A stretch of 64,000 nucleotides of DNA from Gordionus sp. m RMFG-2023 (GCF_954871325.1 NC_088775.1:57575561-57639560); one strand, 5' to 3'; shown: positions 37,763 to 49,560, counted from the stretch's first letter. Translations and numbers: made by a program. The notes: generated from the sequence alone by a model not told the origin.

Positions 37763-38068
37763 TGTATTATAGAAAATGATTTTATAGAGAATGATTTTAC
37801 AGAGAATGATTTTATAGAAAATGATTTTACAGAGAATGATTTTATAGAAAATGATTTTACAGAGAATGATTTTTTAGAGAGATTTTATAGAGAAATTTTA
37901 TAGAGAGATTTTATAGAGAGATTTTATAGATAATGATTTTACAGAGAATGATTTTATAGAGAATGATTTTACAGAGAATGATTTTACAGAGAATGCATTT
38001 TATATAGAATGTATTTTATAGAGAATTATTTTATAAAGAATGATTTTATAGAGAATTATTTTATAAAG
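37763..38068. repeat. 15-bp minisatellite (GAATGATTTTATAGA)
   Basis: About twenty units alternate TTTTATAGA and TTTTACAGA versions. It lies about 800 bp before the first visible Rag GTPase exon. The open frame that begins in the last units and runs to 38218 is a by-product of the repeat. Confidence 0.9.
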
Positions 38069-38347
38069 AATTTTATTTGCAATTATTACTTAGACATTAC
38101 AGTCATAGCGAAAAAAATTACAGCATTTGAAATAATATTATATATTAAAATTGTCTTAAGGTTATACTTGTGTAGTTATTATTGTAAGAAAATTATAATA
38201 ATCGGCACAGAAAAATAAAACGGTATTCGAAATTTATTGTACTTACATAATATTTTATTCATCAATGAAAAAGTATTGAATTTAGTACCCACTGGGGTAA
38301 AAAATAATAAGGTTTTTGTAATTAATAATCAATTTAATATTAAAAAA

Positions 38348-38712
38348 TGTTGGTAAGCTTGATCTCCCATCAGAGTATCGTTATCAAGTTCATTGTAAAT
38401 TGGTAGACATTGTGCTTGAACGGCCCCCGATGTCACCATAATCTAGAGCTGTCCAGATCGCTATTATCCTTGAATGGCCCACGAGTTCATCTGGCCATTT
38501 TACATTTGGTTTATTGGACATCTCCTATCACCCGGCTGTCCTAGCCTGTCGGTGACCGGAGTGGCATTTCTCAGCTCAGAAATTTATCTTATTATATGTC
38601 TTTATACATCAGTCAATGAAGAAAAACCTGAAAATTTTTACAGTTTCTTACCAGGATTGAACTTGGGACCTTCGGTTTCCAATTATTCATCATACACCAC
38701 TAGGTGACCAAC
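38348..38712 (-). mobile_element. tRNA-derived SINE, second copy
   Basis: On the minus strand the head has an A-box-like GGTCACCTAGTGG and a B box AGTTCAATCC, then a body shared with the SINE at 61683-62165 (AAGTTTTTCTTC-type, GGTGACCTCG-type and GAGATCAAGCTTACC blocks). An insertion of about 130 bp (38440-38590) in the body distinguishes it. The tail is cut short. No target duplication was found. Confidence 0.75.
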
Positions 38713-38832
38713 GAAATCTAAACTGCCATATTTGAAAGATTATCGGCCTTTTAATCTTATCTATATCTTATGATGATTATTCCATAATAAAATGGTAATA
38801 ATAATATTTGATGTTTATTATACCCTCTTTAG

Positions 38833-39041
38833 TTTTTTTATGATAATCCTATTGATGAAAATAGCACTGCTTCTCCACCCGATAACTTAATTAGTTTATC
38901 TTTTGAGGTTTATGGTATTAAGAATGAAACAAATGAATTATCACCTAAAAATGTTGATAAAAATTTTGAATCAAAAGATGCAGAAAATGAAGAAACACGC
39001 TTGCCATTTAAGCCAAGAATTTTATTAATGGGATTGCCCAG
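38833..39041 (+). CDS. RagC/RagD (Gtr2) GTPase, exon with N-terminal tail and start of the P-loop
   Basis: The exon follows an acceptor TACCCTCTTTAG and reads in one frame to ...KPRILLMGLPR, where a GT donor splits the Arg codon. The first part is an acidic, Asn/Ser-rich tail without a Met, so the start codon lies in an upstream exon I cannot place. KPRILLMGL directly precedes the P-loop in RagC/RagD of animals and Gtr2 of fungi. These GTPases pair with RagA/B (Gtr1) on the lysosome or vacuole and recruit TORC1 when amino acids are present. The codon use is more balanced than the surrounding DNA. No stop or frameshift is seen. Confidence 0.9.
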
Positions 39042-39080
39042 GTATCATTAATAAAATATATAAAATTAATTTAATTTGAG

Positions 39081-39175
39081 GAGTGGGAAATCTTCCATAC
39101 AAAATGTTGTATTTCATAAAATGACACCAAATGAAACGTTCTTTTTAGAAGCGACAAAACATCTTATAAAAAATG
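39081..39175 (+). CDS. RagC/RagD (Gtr2) GTPase, P-loop and switch I exon
   Basis: After a 39-nt intron (39042-39080, GT...AG) the Arg codon is completed and the frame continues [20 protein letters not shown] then [11 protein letters not shown]. Together with the preceding exon this gives GLPRSGKSS, the Walker A/G1 motif (GLRRSGKSS in human RagC), and VFHKM.PNET.FLE, which is diagnostic for RagC/D. The exon ends in phase 1 at a GTTAGT donor, the same donor form as in the hAT transposase at 4673. Its next exon lies 24.6 kb downstream. Confidence 0.95.
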
Positions 39176-40300
39176 GTTAGTCATTTATTATTTATTTGAA
39201 AATTTATAACATGTTTATCAAACTATATTAATTCTAATATTGTACCTTTTTTTTAAAATTATGGGATATCTAATTTAAATGCTATGAGATATATATATGT
39301 ACAAAAAAAAATGGGTTCCTTAGTCAACTTGTGACTCATTAGATGGTGTTATATTTTTTTAAATGTATTTTACAAAAAATATCAAAATATGTTGTTTATT
39401 TATCATTATATACAAAAATAATTATCGTTTTTAAATGTAGCACAATTTGGCCTAGTGCTGATGATAGATATCATTCACTGCATAGATCTCTGGGTTTGAA
39501 TCAAAGATTTATCAGTTTTTTCTCTATGATGTTAGTATGGTTTTATGCTATATGATATGACATAAAACTATAAATTGACAAAAAATATTTTTAACAATTT
39601 ATTTAGGCTAAGCTGTGCCTCCTACATATTATAAAAAATAAAGTATATTGTATTTATTACAATTTAAAATAAATTAAATACTTTTAATTCCAAATAAAAT
39701 ATAAAATCCACAATTTATTTGTAAATATTAAGTTTTTAATTTGAGTTAGGATATCATATTCTAATTTTTGGTTTGCACTAGAGATCTGTAAAGTTTGGCT
39801 GAAATATTTTGAATAATTTTTATTCTTGGAATAATTGAAGGTTATTAGTTTTATTTGAAAATAATCTATGTTAAACATTATTAAATAAATTATGAAATTA
39901 CAATATATAAAATGTACATCATAATTTCCTATAAATATATGGCTATTTCTAAATTATTTTTTTTAACAAAATTTAATTTTTAAATATTGCAAAACAAAAA
40001 TATAATTGAATCATTTTATAATCACATGGTACCTTAAAAAAATGCCCTCTTTCAATGTTATTATCTATATTTTTTAAAGAATTTTATTTTATTGGAAATA
40101 GTTTTCAAGTTCCACACATTTATAAATTATTAAACATTAAGAATCTTTTTATTAAATTTAATAATTATCATATAAATTTTTTTCTTTTTACTATAAAGTA
40201 AAAATTTATCTTTTACTTAGTAATTTTTGTTAAATATTTATAAACAAGAGTAGTCATGTTCACTAGTGATCTACATTATGCTTAATTTTTCAAACAGGTA
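39176..40300. other. First part of the giant intron, AT-rich
   Basis: No repeat family or gene is recognisable between the donor site and the hAT fragment. A 70-codon frame near 39343 and a 64-codon frame near 39684 look like chance frames. Confidence 0.55.
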
Positions 40301-40713
40301 TTGCCCAAAACAATATGGTATCCGGGATTTTCTTACAGGGGGGGGGATTTTTTGGGGGCTTCACCCCCAAACTCTCTTATCTTTTAGCTTTCTATTTTTA
40401 ACTATTATTTACTAATTCGTGCATATGGATATTACAAGCCTATTTTTTATTATTTTAAGTTATGTATATTATATTTAATAAAGTTTTAAATGTAAAGTTG
40501 AAATAAAGTTTGATGTCATTTTTTTTTATAAAATTTGCTTTAAAAACTAGCCTCAGCTTAAATTCTCATACAATATAAGTAGAATATAATTTTTTTATTC
40601 AAAATACTAATAGTAGTGTGTGTAAAATATTGACTAGAAAATAATTTAAAAAACAAGTTTTTTTAACTTCTTATCAAATACAATATTATATAAAAAATTT
40701 TAAAATACTATAA

Positions 40714-41130
40714 TTATAATGTGATTTTTAATTTTCGTGGGAATGTTGCCAATTCATCAAGAATTTCGTTTGTCATTGGAACCAAATCTCTGTGGATATT
40801 TAACAGAGAGGGCCCATTTAGCCGAGATTCAGAAGTAGTACTTCGTAAATATGTTTTCGACCTTCTCAAGTTGGAAAAAGTCCTTTCATTCGTACATGTT
40901 GTAATAGGCAAACATGCAAGAATATAAAACAACTTCAAGATATTAGGAAATTGAGCCAAGGTTTCTTTACACAGATTGAGCACATCAATAGCGTGCTCAA
41001 AAATAGCTAAACATAGTAAATATTTATACCACAATTCGAATTCACTGATTAAATTTATTTCAGTATCAATATCATAGGAATAAAATTTTGCTAAATATTT
41101 AATTTTACCATCTTTGGGGGGAATGACTAA
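40714..41130 (-). pseudogene. hAT transposase C-terminal fragment
   Basis: The minus strand reads IPPKDGKIKYLAKFYS near 41100, then LPITTCTNERTFSNLRRSKT and YLRSTTSESRLNGPSLLNIH, the hAT dimerisation block. It ends at a stop at 40714. The rest of the transposase is absent; the satellite beginning at about 41137 replaces it. A G-run and the hairpin GGGGGCTTCACCCCC at 40335-40370 look like the element's left end. It belongs to a different hAT group from the two ZMYM1-like copies. Confidence 0.83.
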
Positions 41131-41136
41131 AATACG

Positions 41137-42335
41137 CGTCCCCGAAAACTACTCGTCCCTACGCGTCCCCGGTCAAAACGACTTATTTTTATTATTATTA
41201 ATAGGAAATCGTATTAAGCTTTATAATATGAGTTAGAAAATGTTTTTTTTAATTTAAAAAAAATACGGTAACTAAATAAAATTTATAAAAATTTATTTTT
41301 TTAAAAAATAAACTACGCGTCCCCGGTCAAAATACAGTTTTTTTTAAAAAATAAAAACAGATTCATATTTAACTCATTAAAAGAATACAGAATATGTAAA
41401 TATTATATTTTAAAGTATTTTATAACTTAGTGATTTTTTCAAAAAACACTTTTTTTTTTCTAAAACAGTACGCGTCCCCGGTCAAAAAACCGTTTTTTTT
41501 AAAAATAAAAGCAGATTCATGTTTACTTTTTAAGGCAGAAAATGATATTAATAAAATAAATTTAAAAAAAAATTTTTTTCGAAAAAAATATTTTTTGGCT
41601 AAACTACGCGTCCCTGGTCAAAATACAGTTTTTTTTAAAAAATCAAAACAGATTCATATTTAGCTCATTAAAAGAATACAGAATATGTAAATATTATATT
41701 TTAAACTATTTTATAACTTAGTGATTTTTTTAAAAAACAGTTTTTTTTTTCAAAAACACTACGCGTCCCCGGTCAAAAAACCGTTTTTTTTTAAAATAAA
41801 AGCATATTCATGTTTAGCTTTTCAAGGAGATTCAGAAAATGGTATTAATAAAAAAAAGTTTTTCGAAAAAATTTTTTTTGGCTAAACTACGCGTCCCTAC
41901 GCGTCCCCGGTCAAAATACAGTTTTTTAAAAAAAATCAAAACAGATTCATATTTAGCTCATTAAAAGAATACAGAATATGTAAATATTATATATTAAAGT
42001 ATTTAATAACTTAGTGATTTTTTGAAAAAACACTTTTTTTCGAAAACACTACGCGTCCCCGGTCAAAAAACTGTTTTTTTTAAAAAATAATAGCAGATTC
42101 ATGTTTCAAGGAGATTCAGAAAATGGTATTAATAAAAAAAATTGAAAAAAAAAAATTTTTCGAGAAAATCGAGAAAATTTTTTTTTTGGCTAAACTACGC
42201 GTCCCCGGTCAAAATACAGTTTTTTTTAAAAAAATCAAAACAGATTCATATTTAGCTCATTAAAAGAATACAAAATATGTAAATATTATATATTAAAGTA
42301 TTTAATAACTTAGTGATTTTTCGAAAAAACACTAC
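41137..42335. repeat. Two-step satellite, about 295-bp higher-order unit
   Basis: The core ACGCGTCCCCGGTCAAAA recurs at about 41312, 41469, 41605, 41760, 41895, 42050 and 42196. Two subunit types alternate: one continues with TACAG, the other with AACCG. A pair of subunits spans 291-300 bp and repeats about 3.5 times. The CpG-rich core in AT-rich DNA stands out. Confidence 0.92.
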
Positions 42336-42642
42336 CCGATGGTATTTTTTACACCAATAATCTTCTGAGTCTAGGCCTTAGGGGGTCAGAATATTTTTAT
42401 CAACACAAAATATCGATATTAAATAAAAGATAATTAAAATATTTTGTGACTTAAATAATAATATTCACTCTTGGAAGGGTTGGGCTTGGTCTGGGGGTGA
42501 AGGGGGGTAAAAAAAATAAAAATGAATATGGGTATTTAATAAAAGTTAATTAAAATAGATTATAATGATAATTGTCACTATAGTAAGCGGGTATAGGCCT
42601 TGGGGGTTAGGAATATTCAAGACAAAATATTGATATGGGTAT

Positions 42643-43012
42643 TAGAGATCTGCAAATCCCCGATGCCTGGTCGATTTAAAAATAATAATTTCGGTTCGAG
42701 CTGGGTCGGGCATAATATTTTTTAAAAAATTTCGATCAGGGTTTTAATTTTTTAATGTGATATTGCATTTTGTCAAATATTGATATATTTTAAAATTCTT
42801 GTAAGAAGTAAGGCTCTAATAGTTTTTATTTATTTTTACAATAAAAAAATTAAATTTTTCTATATTTAAATAAATTTGGGCGGGGCGGGGCTGGCAAATA
42901 ATTTTCATCTTTTCAGGTCGGGCTCTTCGGAATAAATAACAAATTTTTTGATCTAGCTGGGTTGGGCTTTTTTTACTGGGCTTGAAAGATTAGGCCCACA
43001 GATCACTAGTAT
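42643..43012. mobile_element. MITE, TAGWGATCTGC family, copy 1
   Basis: The left end has TAGAGATCTGCAAATC, and the right end read inward TAGTGATCTGTGGGCC. GC-rich Gly/Pro-like blocks (GGCGGGGCGGGGCTGG) sit near the right end. The interior phrase TGATATTGCATTTTGTCAAATA is shared with copy 2 at 43833. No target duplication could be fixed. Confidence 0.65.
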
Positions 43013-43832
43013 CAAATATAAGCAAATTAAAATATCTTTTGAAACATTAGTATTTACTCTTGGTTTTAATGGGTTGGACTTTATCCGGGCGAAGGGGGGG
43101 GGGGTAAAAATATCAATTTGACATTGATATAATAAAAGGTAATTAAAATATTTTTTGATCATAATAGTAAATATCACTCTAAATGGCCGGATTTAGTCTT
43201 GGGCTTCAGGAATATTATTAACACAAAATATTGATATGGGTGTCAATATAAGCTATTTAAAAAATATTTTGACTGAAATAATGGTACTCACTCTTGGTTT
43301 TAATAGGTTGGATTTTGTCTGAGGGAGGGTGGGGGGGAGGGGTGGTAGATAATAAAAATTTATAGTGATAATTAATAATTTTTTTGACTGAAATAATAGT
43401 ATGACTTTTGATCTTATTGGTTGGACTTGGTTTCAGGGAGGGGGGGGGAGGAGGGTGGGTAAAAAAACTAAAAATTTGATTGGGAATCAAATTAAAAGTA
43501 ATTAAAATATTTTATGATTGTATTGATAATTATCACTTTAAGTGAGCTAGTCAAATTCTCGGAGAAGGGCTGGAATATTATTAGCACATGATATTGATAT
43601 GAGAATCAAATTAATTAAAATTCTATAATATTAATTTAATTAGTCGTGTCTAGATATTAGGGAGATGGGAGGGGTCAATAATAGTTTTATCAACACAATG
43701 TATTGATATGGTTATCAAATAAAAAGTAATTAGAATATCTTTCGACCATAACGATAAGGGGGTCAGGAATATTTTTTTCGACCATAACGATAAGGGGGTC
43801 AGGAATATTTTTTTTAACATTAAATATTAATA

Positions 43833-44180
43833 TGGATTAGTGATCTGCAAATCACGGCCCGCACCGGCCCGAACCCATTTATTTTTTTTAAAAAATTCTG
43901 CTGGGGTTGAGTCAGGCCTAATATTTTTAAAAAAATTTGGACCGGGACTAGTTGGGCTTATATTTTTAAATATGATATCATTACATTTTGTCAAATAAAT
44001 TGATATATTTTAAAATCCTTGCAAGAAACAAGGCGCTAATATTTTTTATTTTTAGAATATTTTTTTTAAATGTAATATTTCTTTTAAATAAATTCTCACT
44101 GGGCAGGGCATAACAAATTTTTAAAAAAAATTTTAAAGGCCAGGCTTGAAAAATTACGCCAGATGCAGTTCACTAATATG
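43833..44180. mobile_element. MITE, TAGWGATCTGC family, copy 2
   Basis: The left end is TAGTGATCTGCAAATC, the right end read inward TAGTGAACTGCATCTGGC, with GGCCCG-type subterminal motifs. The interior matches copy 1 (CATTTTGTCAAATA, TTTTAAAATCCTTGCAAGAA). It looks like a non-autonomous hAT derivative by its ends, but this is inference. Confidence 0.65.
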
Positions 44181-44999
44181 GATAACAAATAGAAGTTAAA
44201 GGTAATTTCATACCAAATCGATAACCTTTCGGCCAGACCTTTTTAATTTAGATAAATCATTAGAAAGCATCGAATCCAAAATGTTACCCTCCAAGTACTA
44301 ATAGTTTCTGAGATATCAATAAAAGTGCCAAAAATACTATCATTAAAAATTGAGATGAGTTGAAAAATAAAGATGCTAAAAATAAAAATTATATGTCATT
44401 TAGTAACTATTAAATGCCTTTTATTAACTATTGTATAAAATAATAATCTTTTTGTTTTTATTTAAGTTATAAATTATGCTGAAAACTATTTAATATTTTA
44501 TTATTCACTTATATTATATTTATATTTAAAAAATTTAAACTTGGGACAGCTACGGGTTTTTAGTTATTACGATTTAAAAAAATAAATAGATGAGAATCTT
44601 AATTAAATAAATGCATTTTTGTTAAAATTATTATTTTTTTCCCCCCATTTTTAAATATAAGTTATCGATATGATATGGAATCATCCTTAATTAAAATATT
44701 GATATCGGTATAAAATAGAAGCTAATTAAAATATTTATATGGGTCTCAAATAAAAGCTAATTAAAATATCTTTTGACTATTAATTATAGTATCCACTCTT
44801 GGGTTTATTTTGATTATGCCCGGAAGGGGAAGGGGGATGTAAAATAAAATTTGATAGGTATCAAATAAAAGGTAATTTAAAAATATTATGACTATAATTT
44901 ATTATCAACTTTTGGGAGGGTCAAGATTCTAGGAAGTCAGAATTTGTAAAATTTTTATTTTTATAATAGAAACTTAAGTACTTGGAAAGTCTGTTATTT

Positions 45000-45790
45000 A
45001 TCTATAAATATATTCCCTATATTCCTTATAGGCCACCACACATAACGTTTTTTTAAAAGGTTTATGGTTGATGTTCAACAAATATTTTATATTTCAAAAC
45101 AAAGGATAATAAGTTGTCGAACTAATTTTTTTAATATAATATATTAAAAATTTACAATATAGGTCTCATTTCAGACGTCATTTTTAATCGTAAATTGAAA
45201 ACTCGACAAATTATTATCCTTTGTTTTAAAATGAAAAATAATTGCTGATAACCTTAGTCAAAAACCGCTTTGAAAAATGTTTTGTCTGGAAGTGGAGTCA
45301 TTTCATAATTTGTAATAATTAATAAGGTTAGTTATGTAGCTAAAAAATTGGCGTTATATCTAAAATTATAGTTAGATCATAATTTAATCAATAAATCAGA
45401 GACCTGCAGAGGTATTATTTCCACGTCAGGGTATTTTCAGGCTCGGCGCAGATTTTATAAATATATTTATCTTTTTATAGAAAATAATGGCGATTTAAAA
45501 TGGCCCGACCAGTCCCGGGTATTTAAAAAAAATTTTTTTTATCCCCATCCCGGGTTTATTTAAAAAAATTTGTTAAAAGCAATCTTATTCATAAACACTC
45601 ATCAAAATAAAAGTAAATATCTGATTTATACTTCATAGGATAGGCTGACTTCTGATTTATCTCTCATTAAATAATGGGGAAATCTTTTGATTCTTCCACC
45701 ATTAAGGAGAAAATTCTGATTCTCGTCATTCTTGATGGACGATCAGGTTGTTATACAATAATTCATAAAATAATTATACTATTATACTCT
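45000..45790. other. Mixed repeats: MITE left end and degenerate Helitron 3' end
   Basis: At 45403 the sequence CAGAGACCTGCAGAGG, with GGCCCGACCAGTCCCGGG at 45500-45520, matches the MITE at 48043 but no right end is found. At 45690-45735 the stretch TCTGATTCTCGTCATTCTTG resembles the 3' region of the two Helitron ends in this window, without a proper CTAGT terminus. Confidence 0.5.
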
Positions 45791-46110
45791 TCCATGTAAA
45801 TTCAGCGAAACTTTTATTCCGAAACATTTACCGCGGATTTTATAGCGAAACTTTTATCGTGAATGCACATTAACAAATACTATTCCGCGAAAACAATTTC
45901 GCGAAACAAATATCGCGAATTTTTTATAGCGAAACCCTTATCGCGAATCTTTTAAGCCGAAGATATTACAGCGAAACTTTTATCGCGAAAATTTTATAGC
46001 CAAGTCTTTACAGCGAAATCCAAATCGTGAAGACAATATAGTGAAAACTTCGCGAAACATATATCGCGAAGATATTAGAGCGAATTTAATATCACGAGGT
46101 TAATATTGCT

Positions 46111-47068
46111 ATAATTATCAATAGTGATTGTTTTATTTAAAAAATATGTATTTTTATTATCATATTAATTGAATAGTGTTTTTAAAAAAATAGGTACAAA
46201 ATTGATTCAATGATAGAGTTTTTAATTTAATTTTAAATAAATTTATATAATGATTAATGAACTATTTGGTTTATAAAATTTATCATTGAATAAAAAAAAT
46301 TTGCTATCCTGCCTTATGCTTTTCCTCGGAGTCTTATTTTATATGAATCGCATAAGGAACCTAGGCTTTATTATCATTGAGTTTATTAGTTAAACCTTGA
46401 TCCTTATTGGAGAAATTGATATCTTGCGCCAATATTTATTCTCTTAAGTACTTAATATTTATAAATTCATCAATCAGTTTTGCTAATCACTAACCAAAAA
46501 CGGAGTTATAAGCTATTACTAAGTATAAGGGATTTTCCTAATTCAGAATATTTTAAATCTTGCGATTTTACGATCTTTATAAATATTTTTAATCTCTTCT
46601 ATTTACTTAGATGTGAAATATTTGTTCTAAAAATTCGATAGGAATTTGATTCTAATATTAAGGCTAATCATGAAGTTTGCCAAACGTTGGCAAACACTAA
46701 TTCTGAAGCATAAGTCAATATGTAATGCGTAATTACATACAATACATATAGTTTAGTACTACACTATATATGATTTTTTCCCTTAATAACTCAGAATTAA
46801 ATCTACTTTAAAATAATTTTTACTGAATTCCAAAGTGCATAAGCATGGTTTTTTGAGTTTAATAATTAATCAATTCTATGTCTTAATAACTCGAAAAATT
46901 AAAAAAAAAATTTTGAGAAAATATAAAAATATTACTTAGCAAAACCTTTTATGATTTTTAAAAATAATCTGAGATCAGCAAAAATTCTTAGCTTTCAGTA
47001 TTTTTTATCTTGATTGGAAAAATTTTCTAAGCATTTAAGAATATTTGTTAAAATTTACGGCATAAAAC
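46111..47068. other. AT-rich interior of the TCGCGA element
   Basis: No coding region, hairpin or nested terminus could be supported. It is the likely spacer between the left array and the nested MITE. Confidence 0.5.
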
Positions 47069-47745
47069 CAGGGATTCGAATTGAACTCGCCGGAGAAGAA
47101 AACCCGGGTTTTTGGAAAAAATCTAAACCCGAACCGAACCTGAACCCCGTTTATAAAATTTTCAAAACCCCGAACCAAACCCGGGAATATTTAACCTGGG
47201 TTCAACCGGGGGAACTCGGGTTTGGTTCCGGGTTCAGCGCAGGTTTAAGAATTTTTGAATTGATAAAAATTTTTTTTATTTATTTATAGGCAAAATATAG
47301 TTAAAATTTTAAAAATTTTATTTAGACGTATTTCTTTAAATTAACAATATCCAATATAATAATTTTTACTTTGACTTGTTCACTTTTATTTTGCTCTAAT
47401 TAATTTTCTTTGAGAATAAGTTATAAGTTAAAAATAAATGGATTTAATTGTTTAAAATTTATTAACACTCCAATAGGAATCTTTTAGAATAAATTTAAAA
47501 ATGGCATAAATGAATTAAGTTGTTTAAAATTTATTAACACTTTATTTAATTGGAAATTTGAAAATATTATAAAATCTCAATTAAATTATTAATATTTGTA
47601 TTTACAATTATAAAAATATCTTAATATATGATTTTAAACAATACACTGATATTTTCCTTAACCGAACCCGAACCCACCTATTTTTTTTAAATTATGCCGA
47701 ATCGAACCGAACCAAGGCAAAAATTTTGCCTGGTCCGCATCTCTG
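47069..47745. mobile_element. hAT MITE (677 bp), nested
   Basis: The left end is CAGGGATTCG and the right end, read inward, CAGAGATGCG. It is flanked by the exact 8-bp duplication CATAAAAC (47061-47068 and 47746-47753). Subterminal regions are full of AACCCGAACC/GGTTCGGG-type motifs in inverted orientation. It lies inside the TCGCGA element and is therefore younger than it. Confidence 0.9.
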
Positions 47746-48042
47746 CATAAAACATTTTTAAAATTTATGTTAGGGATGGGTAAATTTATTGGGGTAAAAA
47801 CTTGAACCTTTCCTTTTGAGGTAATGCGCTCGCGATAATGACTTCGCGCATACATTCGCGATATAAATTTTGCTAAAATGTATTCGCGGAAATATATTTG
47901 CGATAGGGTTCGAAATATTGTCTTGCTATAAATGTTTCGCAATATTATTTTTGCTATAAAATTATTTCGCGATAAAAGTTTCGCGAAAAAGTATTTCGCG
48001 ATACAAGTTTCGCTGAATTGACCTGATATGTGTTATACATAT

Positions 48043-48326
48043 CAGAGACCTGCAGAAGTTCCATTTAAACGGCTAGGCCCAGCCCGGATAAAATTTTTTC
48101 ATTACCCGGGTTATATATTTTCAAGCCTGGCCCCAAAATTCCTGACTCTAATTTTTTTAATTTTAATTTTTATAGTTAACAATGGCGATTTAAAATATTC
48201 GGCCCAACCCGGCCCGGGTATTTAAAATTTTTTTTTTAGGCTCGGCCCGGGTATTTTTAAAAATAATTAAAATGCAGCCCTCTCCTTGTATCCAGGCCGA
48301 ACTTAGGCCGGGCCTGCAGCTCTCTG
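48043..48326. mobile_element. MITE with CAGAGASCTGCAG ends (284 bp)
   Basis: Ends are CAGAGACCTGCAG and, read inward, CAGAGAGCTGCAGG, with subterminal GGCCCGGCCC-like motifs on both sides. It starts just outside the right end of the TCGCGA element. The flanking 8-mers (ATACATAT, ATATATTA) agree only partly, so the target duplication is uncertain. A truncated relative lies at 45403. Confidence 0.75.
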
Positions 48327-48334
48327 ATATATTA

Positions 48335-49560
48335 TGTGATATTTTATATCTAGTAATTTTTATTTATTTTTAATATTGATATTATTTTTTTAAATACATT
48401 TTTTAAGGTTATTTTATTTATAAATCTTTTAATATTGCTCCTTAATATTAAGATAGTTTTTATATTTATTTTTTATGTTTTAAATATATTCTTTAAGGTG
48501 ATTTTTTTATATTTATATTTTACATATATTTTGTTTTGTAATAAATCTTTTAATATTATTTATATTTTTAATTATATTTTTTACATATATGTAGTTTTTT
48601 TTAAATATTATTTTTTTTGTAAATTGCGTATCCAAAATTTTCTCAAGTGGGAGGGCACTTGGTGTTAGACTCCTCTTTGAGGGTTTTTGGTTGTAAATAT
48701 ATTTTTTTTGGTTTAATACATTTTTACTTTTAATTATATTTAATATTTTTTTAACCATATACTCATTTTTAGTTCTTTTGGGGGTAGGAGTAAATTTTTT
48801 TTATTATGAAATAATAATTTACCTAACAAATTGTGAAAAGGGAAGGGGATTACAACTTTACCCCCTGATTATGCTAGAAAATAAATTACAATATATTCTG
48901 CGGTTTTAATTTTATATTAAAGTAAATTGAGTTTATATTTTACACCATATTATTAAAAAATATCTGGTAAATTGCAAAATTTTGGGTTGCAGATTAATGT
49001 GAACTTGTTTCTTTAAAAAAAAAATTATTAATAGACAATATGTTCTTTAAATATTAAGGGTAGAGTTATACATTATTATTTATTTCTAAAACAAAGATAA
49101 GATTTTGCGAATATCTTCTGACAATAGGAAAAACTTGAAACTGAAAAATAAACATTTAAGGATTAATTTACAAAAACAAATTATTTTATTTTAATCATTA
49201 TTTGTTCTAAAATTTATAAAGTATTCTTAAGAATCTAAACTTTTTTTAAATCGTTAAAATTTTACATAATAAATGCTAGATATTCCGCAACACATTGTTC
49301 ACCAATTAATCTTTTCATTTTATTTTGTCAAAATTTAATATTCATATATTAACCTAAATAAATTTGTTATTTTATTCGTTAGTTTACATACTCATTTAGT
49401 TTTCTTTAATTATTATTTTTTAGTTATTTACTATGGTTTAATATGTATTATTTTCTTCTTTCAATTTTAGATAATTGCTTATTTTGATGTTTACGATTCA
49501 AAAAATATTATCAAACCAACTGAAGATTCAACCCGACCCCCTTCGATTATTTTTAAAATT
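48335..49560. other. AT-rich spacer in the giant intron
   Basis: Repeated TTTTTATATTTATTTT-like phrases (48355-48600) form a weak AT-rich array. No gene or terminal repeat is supported. Confidence 0.5.

Larger units (their letters stand above)
42350..45000. repeat. Degenerate repeat array with poly-G/C blocks and two MITEs
   Basis: A diverged unit with ATTAAAATATTTTG, CACTCTTGGTTTTAATGGG, a G-run of up to ten bases, and ATTGATATGGGTATCAAATA recurs about ten times at irregular spacing. Two related MITE-like insertions interrupt it (42643-43012 and 43833-44180). Long open frames here are by-products of the repeat. Confidence 0.7.
45796..48022. mobile_element. TIR element with TCGCGA-rich inverted arrays
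   Basis: Both ends carry AATTCAGCGAAACTT in inverted orientation, followed inward by arrays of GCGAAACTTTTATCGCGAAA-like units: about 310 bp on the left (45800-46110) and 200 bp on the right (47820-48015). The two arrays are inverted relative to each other. The interior is AT-rich, has no transposase, and holds a nested 677-bp hAT MITE. I found no matching target duplication. The superfamily is unknown; tandem-array TIRs of this kind occur in MULEs and foldback elements. Confidence 0.72.

Noticed and set aside
43257-43490. Pro-rich open frame on the minus strand
   Set aside because: Produced by the C-runs of the degenerate repeat array; no coding evidence.
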